Shown here: positions 12,296-24,182 of the stretch, piece after piece
Layout: the number at the start of each line of letters is the position of its first letter
Position numbering within the stretch: position 1 is the first letter of the stretch
Program-made: the position numbers and the translations under genes
Notes under the pieces: generated by a model
What the model was told of the DNA's origin: nothing
Databases searched by the model: none
The model's input: the letters and a program-made list of their open reading frames with translations, nothing else
NCBI GenBank assembly: GCA_012845835.1
Contig: JABAKD010000007.1
Span: 6,798,222 to 6,862,221 of the forward strand
Source: Undaria pinnatifida
Lineage: Eukaryota; Sar; Phaeophyceae; Laminariales; Alariaceae
Length of the DNA: 64,000 nt
Direction of reading: 5' to 3'

Positions 12296-13444
12296 TGAGC
12301 ATAGCCCCAACAACAACCCTCAGTTGTACGGCCACTGACACCATCGTTTGTCGCAGCAGCAGCACCCGCAACCGCAGCAACAGCAGGAGGTGCAGGAGGT
12401 GCATCAGGAGGAGAGACAGCACCAGGTGTCATGAACACACCACCCACGGCAACGACAGCAGCAGCGAATTGCAGCAACAGCATCAGATGTCAAGGTAACG
12501 GCACGGCTAGCGCTTTTTTGCTTTGCCCTCGTCTACGCCGTCTTTTTCTTTGGTCGCTATATGTGGACGCCCGAAGTTTTCAACCCTAACAACGCCGGAG
12601 CATAGCATTTCCTGAACAAGCTAAACCGCCCAAGCGGAATGGGGTGGTGAACTTCAACCATAGCGGGCACAACGCGATATCGAGTCTTACCGTGAAATCC
12701 AGGCAAAGTGAAAGGGCAGCAGAAGGCAGGAGAGCAGCAGAGCGATCCCCAAAAGACCGCACCACGGAAGTACACCCGTACACAGCAGCTTGTACCAGCA
12801 GTACGACGGTTTGGCACCACCTTGACTACAATAGTAGCCGGAACAGTACAGCAGTGCGGCAGTTCGGCAGTACACCGGCACTACAACAGACAGGCACAGA
12901 AGCCTACAGTACGCCGCCGTAACAGCTTGCAGCACCCTGCTGTAACCCTGTTCACATATCCCATTTTATATTTTATTTCTTCTTATACTTGTACTTTCTG
13001 ACTTCTGGACAAGTCGTGGTCACGGGCGTCGCCCCTTCTCCCCTCCGGTTCTCGACTTGAATTTTTATCGAGCATGAGGTTCAGCAATCCCGCTACTACT
13101 GTTCGTCGATATTCATCGAATATTGCCAACGCACGCTATCGCGCTTTCCGCGAGTCTATTTGTGCTCAAGAAAAAGTCTCCACGAATGTGTACGAAGTAG
13201 TATGCACTCGGGGGAGCTCGAACTCCCGAAACTGACCTATACCAGGCTCGAGGATAACCTGACACGCCACCGGGGCGACCGGCTCCCAAATGAATCCACG
13301 ACTACATCGTGCTTGACTGTTGATGCGCAGAACTGACGACAGTTCCAAATATGCATCAGCGCGAGCGTTTAGTAAAAGCTACGCACAATATACCGGGTAC
13401 GCTCTACACGATCGCGTCTCTTTTGCCTGCACGCTCTTCCTTAC
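12296..13444. other. Intron with CAG-rich tract and a tRNA-like segment
   Basis: CAG-rich sequence lies at 12,355-12,480 and less regular CAG/GTA triplets at 12,715-12,925. A tRNA-like stretch on the minus strand is annotated separately at 13,203-13,292. No exon was seen. Confidence 0.4.
13203..13292 (-). other. tRNA-like segment (possible SINE head or tRNA relic)
   Basis: On the minus strand the segment contains TGGCGTGTCAGG, which partly fits a Pol III A box. About 45 nt later comes GAGTTCGAGCTCC, close to the B box GRTTCGANNCC inside a short hairpin. The acceptor arms do not pair convincingly, so it is not called as a functional tRNA. Confidence 0.22.
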
Positions 13445-13522
13445 CTCCGTTAGCTGTTGCTACGTTCCCGGTGAGGACGCCCTTTTCAATGTTAATAGTA
13501 GAATCGTCTGCATATACGGCAC
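13445..13522 (-). CDS. Beta-helix protein, repeat exon 8
   Basis: This is a 78-nt exon with acceptor TGCCAG, donor GTAAGGAAG and phase 1 at both ends. The translation starts GAVYADDSTINIEK and ends VLTGNVATANGG. It keeps the strand pattern of exons 6 and 7 (acidic-S-x-(I/L)-N-I-(E/K)) and belongs to the same repeat subfamily. Confidence 0.78.
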
Positions 13523-13679
13523 CTGGCAACAAACGACGAAATGGGATTGGCCGTGTCAATTGAGATGCTACTCTGAACATTTGGTTTAACTGCTTTCGTG
13601 GATTATTCGAGTAAAACAGGACAAAAAAACAATTTAGCTTAGCTGGGCCTAAACTGTTAGTCTAGCAGTATATTGTAAA

Positions 13680-13750
13680 AATGAAAATACATTCCAGCTG
13701 TGTGATCGAATATTTTGTCGAAATTCATCTTCGCAAGCTGTGTGAGATAC
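13680..13750 (-). repeat. LAKM-core dispersed repeat copy
   Basis: The minus strand reads QLAKMNFDKIFDHTAGMYF. Flanking sequence out to about 13,795 (cgcgcgtatta, cacattaaggat) also matches the copies at 42.7, 43.0 and 54.7 kb, so this copy carries the longer repeat end. Confidence 0.65.
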
Positions 13751-14370
13751 TCCGATCGCGCGTATTACGGGTTGCGTGTCCACATTAAGGATAGTAGTTA
13801 GCAGTATAGTCTATAGTCTATAACACTTGGTGTATTCTGGCGGTAGGAAACACGCCACAAAGAACTCGTCATACCTTCCGAACATGAGGTTGTGAGACTG
13901 AGTTCGTGATAGGTAGGACCTAGGTGGAGAAAGCTAGCATTCAAGCAAAGGCCGCATTATTTGTACCATTTCCCAGATCACACCGACGCAGCATTCAACT
14001 GACCAAACGCCCCATAGATTAGATTATCGCTGTAAACACTACTCGAACATTTACTGATCAACGCAAAAATCGTACGAATTCTGGCACCACTGGTGGCGTT
14101 TCAGATGGAACTTTGGCAATAACGCCAACCGCTGGCATACCGACCGGTGCCAACCTCTAATTGGGAGCTAGCCGCGTTCGTTGTATTTCGAGTGTCGTAT
14201 TGTGGTTGTACGAGTTAGGGGTTGTGTAGAATGGCAACGAAATAGAAGTACGTATACTAGTTGCCATTAATAATGTTGATAACGTGTTTCTACTGAGCCA
14301 TGATGTCCATCCTGACAGCACCCTATTGAAAGGAAAATACAACTGCAAAACGAGCGCCCGGTGCATCACG

Positions 14371-14430
14371 CAGCTTGCAAAGATGACTATCAACCTTAAA
14401 TTTATCGAACTCACACCTGACGTTTTCAGT
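14371..14430 (+). repeat. LAKM-core dispersed repeat copy
   Basis: The plus strand reads QLAKMTINLKFIELTPDVF. It shares the core with the other copies but has different flanks, and the variant (TINLKFIEL) is the one also found at 62.64 kb. Confidence 0.65.
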
Positions 14431-15539
14431 GTGAGCTTCTTTTCTTTGTTATTATAATATATATGTGAATACAGGCTGGTTCACGTTAACCTCCCCCAAA
14501 AGTATTCCCCGGCGAATGTCGACGCAGTTTGTTCGATTCAGACAGTCAACATTTGCACACGTCTTTTATGTGCCCTGTGAAGTCCTCACTACTAGATGCT
14601 CTTTTCTTTTGCCTGATTATTCTTCATTTAGATTTTCCGGAAATGAATCTAGACCACCTTATTAGCCCAATTGTTTTCAGCGAAAAAAGAAGGGAAAAGT
14701 AAGAAAAAAAACACTGAAGGTGAGACCTCGGCATGGGCATGTAGGACACATGTGCAAAAGTTCAGGGTCCATCTCTCAAAAACATCGTGGAAATTTGCGC
14801 TTTTGTGCGTAATAGCGAATAATATGTCATATATATTCCTTCAAATTACTTGGTTTTAGCGTAGGATACATTTTTTTCGCTAGATTATGCTTAGCGTTGA
14901 ACACAGGCAGGTCAGATCTTCGATTTTTTTTCATGAAAATTTCTACAGACATGCCTTGGAGTGTACCTTCCAACGGGATCGTGCAAAATGCGGCGCAATT
15001 TTTTTTCGCCCCCGCTTGGAAAAAGCCTTAATGTTGTTGAAAATGTTGAAGGCCTGTCATCAGTCCATACTACGAGTGTCGCTCCTAGAGACAGCCCGAG
15101 CCCGTTAAACCAACCATCTGGCAATTTCACCCTCTTACACTGGTCACGGGAGTTAGTGCGATACAAAATATCCACTCTTGGACTAGATATTGCGATTCGG
15201 CATTCGTAGGGGAGATACTTTAGGGGGTTCTAGGTGAACCAGCCTGCACGGTATGCAAGAAACTTTACGCTGATGCTGTTTGTTTGGTATCCTGGTATAA
15301 TAATAGAGGTTCGACGAAACGTTCGATCTCACAGCTGGAGAGTATTCATATTTTTTACAAAAAAAATCTGTTGTTCAAAGTAGTTTCAACTGAACCAAAG
15401 GGTTCTTGAAATATGAGGCCCGTAGCCAGAAACGGTTTGGTTCGGAAGGTATGACGCTTTCCTAAACGCGTCTCTATCTTGCTGGAAATATTACAGCTGC
15501 AGCGGAAAATGCGTTGTTCGTTGTGCTTGTGAACGGACA

Positions 15540-16650
15540 CAACAGAGGCAATGCCTGGATGATTTTGGGGATCTGATAGTAGATAGGCTATATAATGGTG
15601 TGAAAATCGTTGCGGGGTATCCCCAGTTGAGAAGCTTTTTTAACATGTTCGTGTGGCCGCACTTAACTTCTCGACGAATCTTCTTGATGCTATACTTCTC
15701 TACGCGGTTGATGATGCTAACGTAGATGCCCGAGCAGCATGATTGGACTAACATGCTAATGATGCTTTCACTACTTTATGTCAACCTCGTCAAACACCTC
15801 TGTCCCTCCAATGGCAAAGTCATCCACGCTTCAAAGGCGAAGAAACATGATAAATCGCGGACTAGTCCGATCCGATGTTATCCAGGGTGTTGTATGCAAA
15901 AAGGGTCCTCCCGGGAAAGGAGCAAAATGGGTTCGCTGATCTTGATCGTGCGGTTTCGATGGGGGCTGCATAGATAGGCATGCATGCGTCGGCACAAACA
16001 AGTAGCGGTCTCGACGGATGAGGATTTCGGGTCGCACCGTAGGTTTTGGAAATTGATTTCGTATTTCGTTCCTGAACCGCTACTCACGGTTGTCGGGGTG
16101 ACGCTCAGATACACTGCGGTACTGCAATCGTTTTTTCTTCGACAGTAGTGCCGGGGTGATGTTGATTGACTCTATATTATTCAACTCGTTTTACCTTGAG
16201 GAAATTATATTGATGTGGTGTCATCACTCCGTGTATCTGTTACAAAGCAGGGAAGCGATTAGTAATGCTTGTGCGAGGATACAGCAGTGTGACAACGTGT
16301 GACAACGGGTAGATAATATTTGCGGTGTTCCAACAACCCCAATAGCAGTAGATTCCATTTACAGTGGTGGGAATTCAATGGGGAATATCCCCAATTAATT
16401 GGGCGGCTTTTCTATCACGTTTGGCTAGCTGCACTTGATTTCTCGGCGGCTCTAACTGAGAATGCATTTTCTACATGTTCGGTGTCTACATGGATGCTCG
16501 TGGAGCTTGGTTAACTAATTAATGATGCTTCGAGGTCACCATCAGATATCTGCTGCACCCCGTCTCTGTCCGAACAACGGGAAAGCCGTCCATGCTTCAA
16601 AGGCAAAGGCCAAGATGCAGATGTTTACAAAAAAAGTGCTGAGAGTACCT
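15540..16650 (+). pseudogene. Tandem pair of unrecognised coding-like segments
   Basis: Two diverged copies are offset by 764 bp. Copy 1 reads GYPQLRSFFNMFVW near 15,617 and LCPSNGKVIHASKAK near 15,799. Copy 2 reads EYPQLIGRLFYHVW near 16,380 and LCPNNGKAVHASKAK near 16,563. The spacing between the two motifs is the same in both copies, and the changes keep amino acid character on the plus strand. Frames are broken elsewhere. I do not recognise the family. It lies inside an intron of the beta-helix gene, on the opposite strand. Confidence 0.4.
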
Positions 16651-17089
16651 GGAATATAGAGATATTTTCAAGAAGTCCACCATAGCTGCTTAACAGCAAC
16701 ATACATATGACGAAGACGGACCTGTCGATGACTCGACCATGTTTTGTTTGACTGGCGCCAATTTAGGCGTCCACAGATATGTCGACGAAATGCTTAGAGA
16801 AGATCGAAGAATACGACAGATTTCATTTTTGGCTTTGGAAGACATGCGGATTCACTAGGCTTTACTATGTGCCACCAAACAGACGGCTCGAGTAATATTC
16901 CAGGCGTCTAATCCTTGAACACTGGGCGCAGCCCTGCACGGGGCGACGGAAAAACATGGTGAAAACGAGGTGATGTATACGTAGGAATTAGAGTATTTGC
17001 AATACACAATATGGCAATGTTCCACACATGCGCCAGGCACGAAACAGACACAAAATTCCCCGAATTGCGCGGACAAAAACCGACGGCTC

Positions 17090-17830
17090 GACCAATAATC
17101 GTTTTTACTTCCGTTACCAATGGCGTTCTTATTGGTGAAAGTACTAGAGCATTCCCCTGAAAATAACGCCACCAGCAATAATGAGTAAGGCTGCTGTGGG
17201 TAAATCTACTGTTGTAGTTGGTTTCGAGCAGTGCACTCCACGATACAAAGGGTACAGTTCCTGGTTTTTCGCAGTGCGAACTCTAACCTTTTCTCCGTAT
17301 TCGATACCATACCAAGTAACTTGAGATTGTACGCATCTATCTCCCAATAGAAAAATAAAATGTCTAGTCTAGATATAGCACCACATATTTGTAGCAGCTT
17401 AATTGACCTGAACCTTTTTCAAATTGTTCCGCAGCTGAACGTCCCGGTCCTTCATACAGTCGTCGGGTCAAAAAGATCGCCCCCTCCCTGTCGAATCATG
17501 TCCCTCGCTGTATTTCTGTCGATGAGGTAGAGGTTGTGCTTCTTGGGGGCCACGTTTGTGATAACGTTGATGTTACGGTTGACCTCCTCAAGCATGAAAC
17601 TATCGGCTAGAATCATGATTTTAAGGGTATCTTTGTTGAAGGATTAGCGCATAGAAGTGCTGGTCCGGATGGATGGGCGAGTGAACACGTTCAAAGTCAT
17701 TTCGGATGATATATATTGATATCTTTAGTTTAGAGTTCAGAACCTTCTGCGTCATCTCCATCGTGGGATGAATCGGATTTGAGCCCCCGGAACGTTCATA
17801 TGTGCCGAGTTGATCTTATCCGAGCTTTAC
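17090..17830. other. Intron, leftmost part of the duplicated-block region
   Basis: The minus strand near 17,110-17,190 reads ALLIIAGGVIF and, after a frame change, STFTNKNAIGNG. It is similar to LLLVAAGDVGYGGSSTFN near 19,160-19,205 and ALVGVGDVGMGPSSAFTN near 20,925-20,985. These are diverged copies of one short coding-like segment, probably old exons. Confidence 0.35.
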
Positions 17831-18357
17831 GGTGCACCCCTCGCAAATGGCACCTAACAACCATATTTCGGACATATGCGATCGTCCTCAAGTCTGGCCG
17901 ATGACTCGCCACGCGACCAAGCAAAATTTTGTGTACCGATCGAACCACGGCGTCGGAGTTTCCTTTGACGCACCGCCGGATCCATCTGGCCGACTCGCGG
18001 TTTCGAAGCATTCAGACGATCCTAGGCCTCAGACCGATTGCCACCCATAGGTTGTATATATGGTACACATGGCCGAGACCGTACATTACATGTATACCGC
18101 GGGTTCTGCCTAGGCGACCAACGGCTTTTACAGCGTTCGAGTGAGTCGGTTCGACCAGGTTTGGCGGGTTGTACGTCGTGCATTAGCTTACTGGGCTACG
18201 CCCTGTATTCACCCCGTATTTGCCGGATTGCGCATGCCACCAAAGTACCCGTGGTTGACGACCGATACAAGAATGCACTGGCGCAAGTGTTTTAGGGAGT
18301 GCTACAAATTTTTGTTAATACATACATGCGGGCCTCTTACACCCGCACGGTTCCCAC

Positions 18358-18435
18358 CTCCGTTCTCCGTCGCTGAGTTGCCGTCGAAGACGACTTCTTC
18401 AATGTTGAGATTCGAATCTTCTACGTAGATGACAC
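18358..18435 (-). CDS. Beta-helix protein, repeat exon 7 (tandem block copy)
   Basis: This is a 78-nt exon with acceptor TTCCAG, donor GTGGGAAC and phase 1 at both ends. The translation starts GVIYVEDSNLNIEE and ends VFDGNSATENGG. The last eight residues are identical to those of exon 6. The GTGGGA donor is weaker than the GTGAGA of its twin. Confidence 0.78.
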
Positions 18436-18597
18436 CTGGAAGGCAACGACGAATATCAATACATCGTATCCAAGGTCAAATCGGTTTCACCAACAACGAA
18501 AGATGTCGGGGACAAACCTGCAGAGAAATCGGCAGCAACCTTCCTGGCAGGCGCTAATCGACGCGTCCACAATCTAATCGAAATGCTTCGTATACCT

Positions 18598-18932
18598 ACA
18601 GTAATTCTATTATTTTTTTTTGTCTTAAAAGCATGTGGGTTAAGAAGTACACTTTGTACCTTTTTCCCACTGAACACAATGACAGTAATTCTACTATTTT
18701 TTTTTTGTCTTAAAAGCATGTGGGTTAAGAAGTACACTTTGTACCTTTTCCCCACTGAACACGATGACAGTAATTCTACTATTTTATTTGTCTTAAAAGC
18801 ATGTGGGTTAAGACGTACACTTTGTACCTCTTTTCCCACTGAACACAATGACAGTAATTCTACCTTTTTTTTGTCTCGGAAGCATGTGGGTTAAGTACAG
18901 TTTATGCCTTTTCCCCACTGAACACAATGAAT
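18598..18932. repeat. 84-bp tandem repeat, four copies
   Basis: Units start at 18,598, 18,682, 18,767 and 18,851 with ACAGTAATTCTA, then a T-run, then GCATGTGGGTTAAG and CACTGAACACAATG. The fourth unit is slightly shorter. A minus-strand open frame across it is a by-product of the repeat. Confidence 0.9.
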
Positions 18933-20085
18933 GTCCTAATACAACTCCAGGTGTCTAGTCCCCATAATGTGAGCGCAAGGCAAAAACATAGATGGAATTA
19001 TGCGGCATACCAGAACAATATCTGTGCATACCATGCGCAGACCCACCATCCAAATGCTAGGTACGAGAGATATCCTAAGCCCAGCCAAGCGCGAATAAAA
19101 ACCGATAGCCTTGGCAGTAGGTACTCTTGCTCTACTTCTCGATTGATGTAGTCTTGTTGAAGGTAGAACTGCCGCCGTATCCGACGTCACCAGCGGCGAC
19201 GAGCAACAGCCGCTGTGGGTATACTCAAGCTGTCTGGACAGACGCTACGGTGAGGAGGAAGAACTGTTTCGTTTCCGGCTCGTCACACTAAGATCTTCAA
19301 ACCCCACCCCATCACCGATGCCGATGACGAATTTACGCATAACCGAATGAAAAAAATCGATGTCTAGGGATATCGCGAAGTTCAGTTGCATTCGCCTTAA
19401 TTCGCGTTGCTCTGCAGCCAACGGTCCTTGTCCGCCATAGACACGTAGGCCCAAATGGTGCTCGTTACCGTAACATCACCTTTATCTATGGCCCGGCACA
19501 TTCGAGGGCCCGGGACGTTGAAACTAGTCAGCAGGGTGCTCTTCCCGGCGTCATAGGGCACTTGTTTGCGCACGCCGCCAACGGATCATGTTCTCCAATC
19601 GCTATAGGCAATCCCCGAATGAACTCCACAACTCAAAATTCAAACAAGCAAACAAAAATTTGTGCCCGGATTGAACGGCGACGGAGACGCTCACACGACG
19701 TGCCCCGCGGGATCTGTCTGGCTTACACACGACACACGGTTACACAGTTTCTCCAGGCTGGTTGCGACCCATATGTTGTCTTTATGGCCGGGCGGATGAC
19801 GCATCACCGAGGCAATAAGTTGCATGGGTACCGCGAGTTCTGCCTTGCTGGCCATCATTTTCATGTCGTTGAGGTGAGATGTTCGGCACGACGTTGGCGC
19901 GTTGCACCGCGTGCACTACGTGACTGGGTCACGCCCTCCGTGTACCACGAATTTGTCCGTTTGCTCTTGCCACCAAGGCCCAAAGTTGACGCCCGTTTAA
20001 AACTTACACCCCAGCGAGAGTGTTGTGCGAGCGCTACGTGTTTGGTTTGATATTTGCGTGTCGCTTTTGCCCGCACGGTTCTCAC

Positions 20086-20163
20086 CTCCGTTCTCTGTTG
20101 CTGAGTTCCCGGCGAAGACGGCGTCTTTGATGTTGATATTAGAATGGAATGCCCAGATGACAC
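20086..20163 (-). CDS. Beta-helix protein, repeat exon 6 (tandem block copy)
   Basis: This is a 78-nt exon with acceptor ATCCAG, donor GTGAGAAC and phase 1 at both ends. The translation starts GVIWAFHSNINIKD and ends VFAGNSATENGG. It is the near twin of the exon at 18,358-18,435, and the flanking intron sequence is similar as well, so the pair arose by duplication of an exon-plus-intron block about 1.73 kb long. Confidence 0.8.
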
Positions 20164-20386
20164 CTGGATGGCAGCAACGAAACATCATTGGGTAATATCC
20201 GACGTAGTCAGTTTCCTGAGCAACGACAGATGACGGAGAGGAACCTGTTGAGTAATCCACTAAATTCTTCCTGCCCGGCGCCAATCGATGTGTTCACAAT
20301 GTAATCGGTACATGACTTTACTAGTACTACCAAGCAGTTGGTCTCGGAAAACACGTGGATTCAGTATACTTGACACATTTCCAACT

Positions 20387-20661
20387 GCAGACCAAGGCTA
20401 CGGTAGGGGGGGTACCCCCATTTTCACTGGTGTGTTTGAGCCACTCGCACGAGTAGATCTGTACCCTACGGATGAAGATGGTTTGAGGACTTGGTTTGGC
20501 GCAGCTTAGATCACCTTTGCATTGCGGATTGATTTCGTCTATGTAAAACATAAAGAAGACGTAAGATTGCATAGGAATAAAGGGGTTACTCGCGCGAGTG
20601 ACCCCTAGCCATTGAAATAAAAGGCCCAAAAGGGGACCCCCCTACCGTAGCCTGGGTCTGC
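20387..20661. mobile_element. MITE-like element, best copy
   Basis: This is a 275-bp element with terminal inverted repeats: GCAGACC-AAGGCTACGGTAGGGGGG at the left matches the reverse complement of the right end. Palindromic 12-mers lie inside each end (ACTCGCACGAGT at about 20,443; ACTCGCGCGAGT at about 20,588). There is no coding capacity. Other copies are at 24.32 (partial), 25.8, 39.56 and 41.16 kb. It fits a non-autonomous DNA transposon; the superfamily cannot be read. Confidence 0.7.
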
Positions 20662-21720
20662 ACACAATGTCTTATTGCAACTCCATTTGCCTAGTTCCCA
20701 CAGCGTGGTCACAGAACTGCACGTATAGTTACAATATAATTACAGATGTTGAAGGCAACATCATCGTTGAACCTACTCGAAATATCGGCTCCACAATATT
20801 ACCTGTGTACGCCACCAAGATGCACGGCCGATCCTAACGACAGGGAACGAATACGATCCAAATCGATCACCAAAGTTGGCAGCAGGTGCTGTTGGCACAA
20901 TTCTGACTGCTCTGGTATTGGTGAAGGCAGAACTCGGGCCCATACCGACGTCACCAACACCTACAAGCGCAGCAGCTGAAGGTAGACCGAAGTGACCGGA
21001 ACTAACCCTATGCTGGGGGAAGGGGGGCACCTATGTTGTCTCAGGTTTGTCGCACGAAGAGATCTAAGTCTGAGCTCGTTAGCGATGTTTATCAAAAGTG
21101 CACGCATCGCCCGATAAACAATTCCGACGTCTATAATAGTCTAGATATGTCACCAAATATCATACATTAACTCTCGGATCTCGAGCCCCATTCAACGTGC
21201 TCCGCAGCTGAAGGTCTCCGTACGCCATAAACAGTTAGACCCGCAATGCTGCTCGTTACCGTAGCACTACCGTTAGCCTTGGTGCGGCACACACCCGATA
21301 CCCCGGGACGTTCAAACCGGGCATGATGCCCTTCCCCAGTGCCTTGAGGTAGATACTCGCGCATGCCACCGAGGGGTCATATATTTCAATCACAAGAGGC
21401 AAGAGGCGACCCCCCAATCTGGCCGATGATTCATCACCCAATCGAGCAAAAATGTGTACTGATTGTACTGTGGTAACGGAGGTCACATGGGAGAGCCCAC
21501 GGGATCTACCTGGCTTAACGACGGTGTTACAGCATACAAACGAGTTCGTTCAACCCCAGGCTTCGCACGGGTTGCAACCCGTATGTTATCTGAATGGTCC
21601 ACGCTATTGACAAATGCCGTCACATGCTCATTTATTTTCCGATGGGAAGTGATCAATGCGCTCTTGGGGCTACTTCTGCTACCGATGCCAAGGGGCCAAC
21701 TTAGGCTAATGCGCACCCAC

Positions 21721-22240
21721 TAAATACAAGAAGCAAAGTGCCAAAGGCGACCACGGGGATCGGAGGGCTCCAGAAGTGCTTGAGAGTTGTCTGACGGCGT
21801 CTGCTCCCGTCGCGGGTCAGGTCGTTCTGTCGTTCATCGCTCCTCGCTTGGTCTATAGCCGTGATTGTGTTATATATATTATACAAAATGCTGATGATAT
21901 CGAAGGCCCACTAGGCCAAAGGCGCCTCCGAAAACAGGGAATATGAAATCCTGTGTGCATCGACGGCGACCGCGGGATGCTAGGCTAGCATGAGGGTCGG
22001 CGACGGCATCTACTGCCAAAGTTTAGGGAGTAGTTCCATCGGCCATTGGCTACTTGTTCGATGAAGAGGCGTGGTCGTGTTCTTGATAATCTCGAATCTC
22101 ATAGCGTTTTCTGGCAGGCCAATAGCCTTAAACACCGCAGGTACGGTACGGGGTCGCTTTTGAGAGTCTCGTTTTTCACCGGCCCGGAGACACTCGCCTG
22201 AGGTATTTACCCCGGGTATTACCCAAAAAAGAACTTCTGA
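21721..22240. other. Intron, nothing recognised
   Basis: No exon or repeat family is identified between the duplicated blocks and the minisatellite. Confidence 0.35.
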
Positions 22241-22570
22241 AACTTCTGCAGGGCACTCACACCCGTACCCGTCACTTCTGGAAGTTCTGTACGACATTCA
22301 TACCTGTTCCCGGAACCTCTGGAAGTTCTGTACGCCCCTGGTCACAATACCCGGGGTACGGGTACAGCATGTTTTGTACCCGCTCGGAAAGTTTATGAGT
22401 CCTGTACGCCAGTGCCACAATAATACCCAGATTTTCTGGAAGTTCTGTAAGACATCGGTACCCGTACCCGGAACTTCTGGAAGTTCTGTAAGATCCTCAT
22501 ACCCTTAACCGGAATTTCTGTGACTCCTGTAAGGCTGTGACACAATACCCGGGGTACGGTTATACCATCG
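22240..22570. repeat. Minisatellite with palindromic core, part 1
   Basis: Irregular units of about 45-70 bp are built from ACCCGTACCCGGAACTTC and TGGAAGTTCTGTA, with CCGGGGTACGGGTACAGCATG in longer units. The core AACTTCTGGAAGTT is an inverted repeat. Confidence 0.8.
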
Positions 22571-22617
22571 TTACAATCCTGGGGAGCTCTGTATTCAATC
22601 AGGTTTAACCCGAAAAG

Positions 22618-22698
22618 AGTATTATTATAAAAATTAAAATACACTCCAGCTGTGACATCGAAGATTTTGTCGAAACTCATCTTTGCAAGCTGTGCATT
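22618..22698 (-). repeat. LAKM-core dispersed repeat copy inside minisatellite region
   Basis: The minus strand reads QLAKMSFDKIFDVTAGVYFNF. It interrupts the GGAAGTTC minisatellite between 22,570 and 23,330. Confidence 0.65.
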
Positions 22699-23324
22699 AC
22701 TTAGGATGTCGTTATGTTTTGCCCGCCACACAAACCGAACACCGAACACAGCAAGCAATACGTATCATACAATACGATCACCTACTACCTGTTGTTGATG
22801 TTTCTTTCGTTTCTAAGGGCACGTATTCACGTATTAACGAAGGACACTTCGAATCGAAATTATTACTTCTAATGAATCGAATTGAATTCGATTCGATTTG
22901 CTTGAAACGACGATTTTTTCCCTCCTATCGGAAAGCCACATATTGCGTAGTATGTTTTTTCCGATCGGAATAATAATGCAGATCTCGCGATCATATCTTC
23001 GAAGTCTTGAATTATTATCTGTGTTTTCGGTGGCTTTGCTTCTTTGTCGTGGCACTTACTTGGCTTCTTGAGCTAGTGGAAAAATTGGGCTCGCGACCTC
23101 CACTACGAATTCTTTTTAGGCGCCTCAGCCGGGGTACGCTTCATGGTATGATTTGCGTTACAGAAGGACAGTAGTAGTAGTAGTAGTAGACGTATGTGTT
23201 ATTTCCCATGAGTGCGTCAGTGTATGCAGTATGCCAATCGCAGTAATTGGAAATGCGTTGACAATTGTGTCTTTTTTTACCAGCCAATTTTTTTGTTGTT
23301 TTTCGCCCCTTTTGAGGCGGGTAT

Positions 23325-23910
23325 TCCCCAGGGAATTACCCGTGCTCGGGACTTCTGTGAGTTCTGTACAACCCTACCCGTACCCGGAACGCCTGTGAGT
23401 TTTGTGCGTCATTGATACCCGTACCCGAACTTTGTATTTTCGTTCTGTCTGTAGGGTACACGCAAAAGCATACCCGGGGTATTTTCCCCGGGTATTACCA
23501 TACAAATAACTTCTGTAACTTCTGTAGGACACTTATGCCCGTACCCGGAACTTCTGGAAGTTCTGTGCGCCGGTGCCACAAAGACCCGGAGTACGGGTAC
23601 GGCATCTTTATACCTGCCCGGAACTTCAGGAAGTTCTGCACGCCCGTCCCACAATATACCGGGAAGTTATGGAAGTTTTGTAAGTCTTTCATACCCGTAC
23701 CCGGAACTTCTGGAAGTTCTGTAAGACTTTCATGCCTGTATCCGGAACTTCTGTGAGTTCTGTAAGACCCGTGCCACAATACCCGGGGTACGTGTACAGC
23801 ATGTTTTGCACCCGCGCCCGGAAATTCTGTGAGTTCTGTATGCCTGTGCCACACTACCCATAACTTATGAAAGTTCTGTAGCACTTCCATACCCGTACCC
23901 AAAACTCCTG
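23325..23910. repeat. Minisatellite with palindromic core, part 2
   Basis: The unit family is the same as at 22,240-22,570 (CCCGGAACTTCTGGAAGTTC). A further partial unit appears at about 24,188-24,230. Open frames on both strands follow the repeat. Confidence 0.8.
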
Positions 23911-23928
23911 GAAGAAGTCGCGTGCTAC

Positions 23929-24182
23929 GATAGAAGAGGTGCACCACATTTTTTTTCTGAGGTTTCCTCAATTTTGGAGCTCAAAGGCATGTCTTAACCC
24001 AAACAACTGATTTTTGTGGGGAGAGATACAACTGCTGCTCTCGGATGAAAATCCCATGGCTTAGGTACACGACGAGAATCACGCGTAAAAAATAACCAAT
24101 ATTGTTCGACGGTTTTGGGGTTATTAAGGAGCACCCGTTATTCAGAAAACGTTTCAGACCGAAAAGTGATACCTCTATCGTT
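23929..24182. repeat. Dispersed repeat, copy 1 of 2 (about 255 bp)
   Basis: It runs from GTGCACCACATTTTTTTTCT to ACCTCTATCG and matches 27,947-28,198 in the same orientation with many small differences. No coding capacity. Confidence 0.7.

Larger units (their letters stand above)
17830..21720 (-). repeat. Tandemly duplicated exon-plus-intron blocks
   Basis: Sequence at 17,830-18,560 is similar to 19,600-20,290 through intron and exon alike, and the left part recurs at about 21,180-21,600. Two blocks keep a good 78-nt exon; the third keeps none. This is direct evidence that the repeat exons of the beta-helix gene multiply as genomic blocks. Confidence 0.6.

Noticed and set aside
18456-18848. 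130-codon minus-strand frame
   Set aside because: It runs through the 84-bp tandem repeat and lies upstream of exon 7 as intron.
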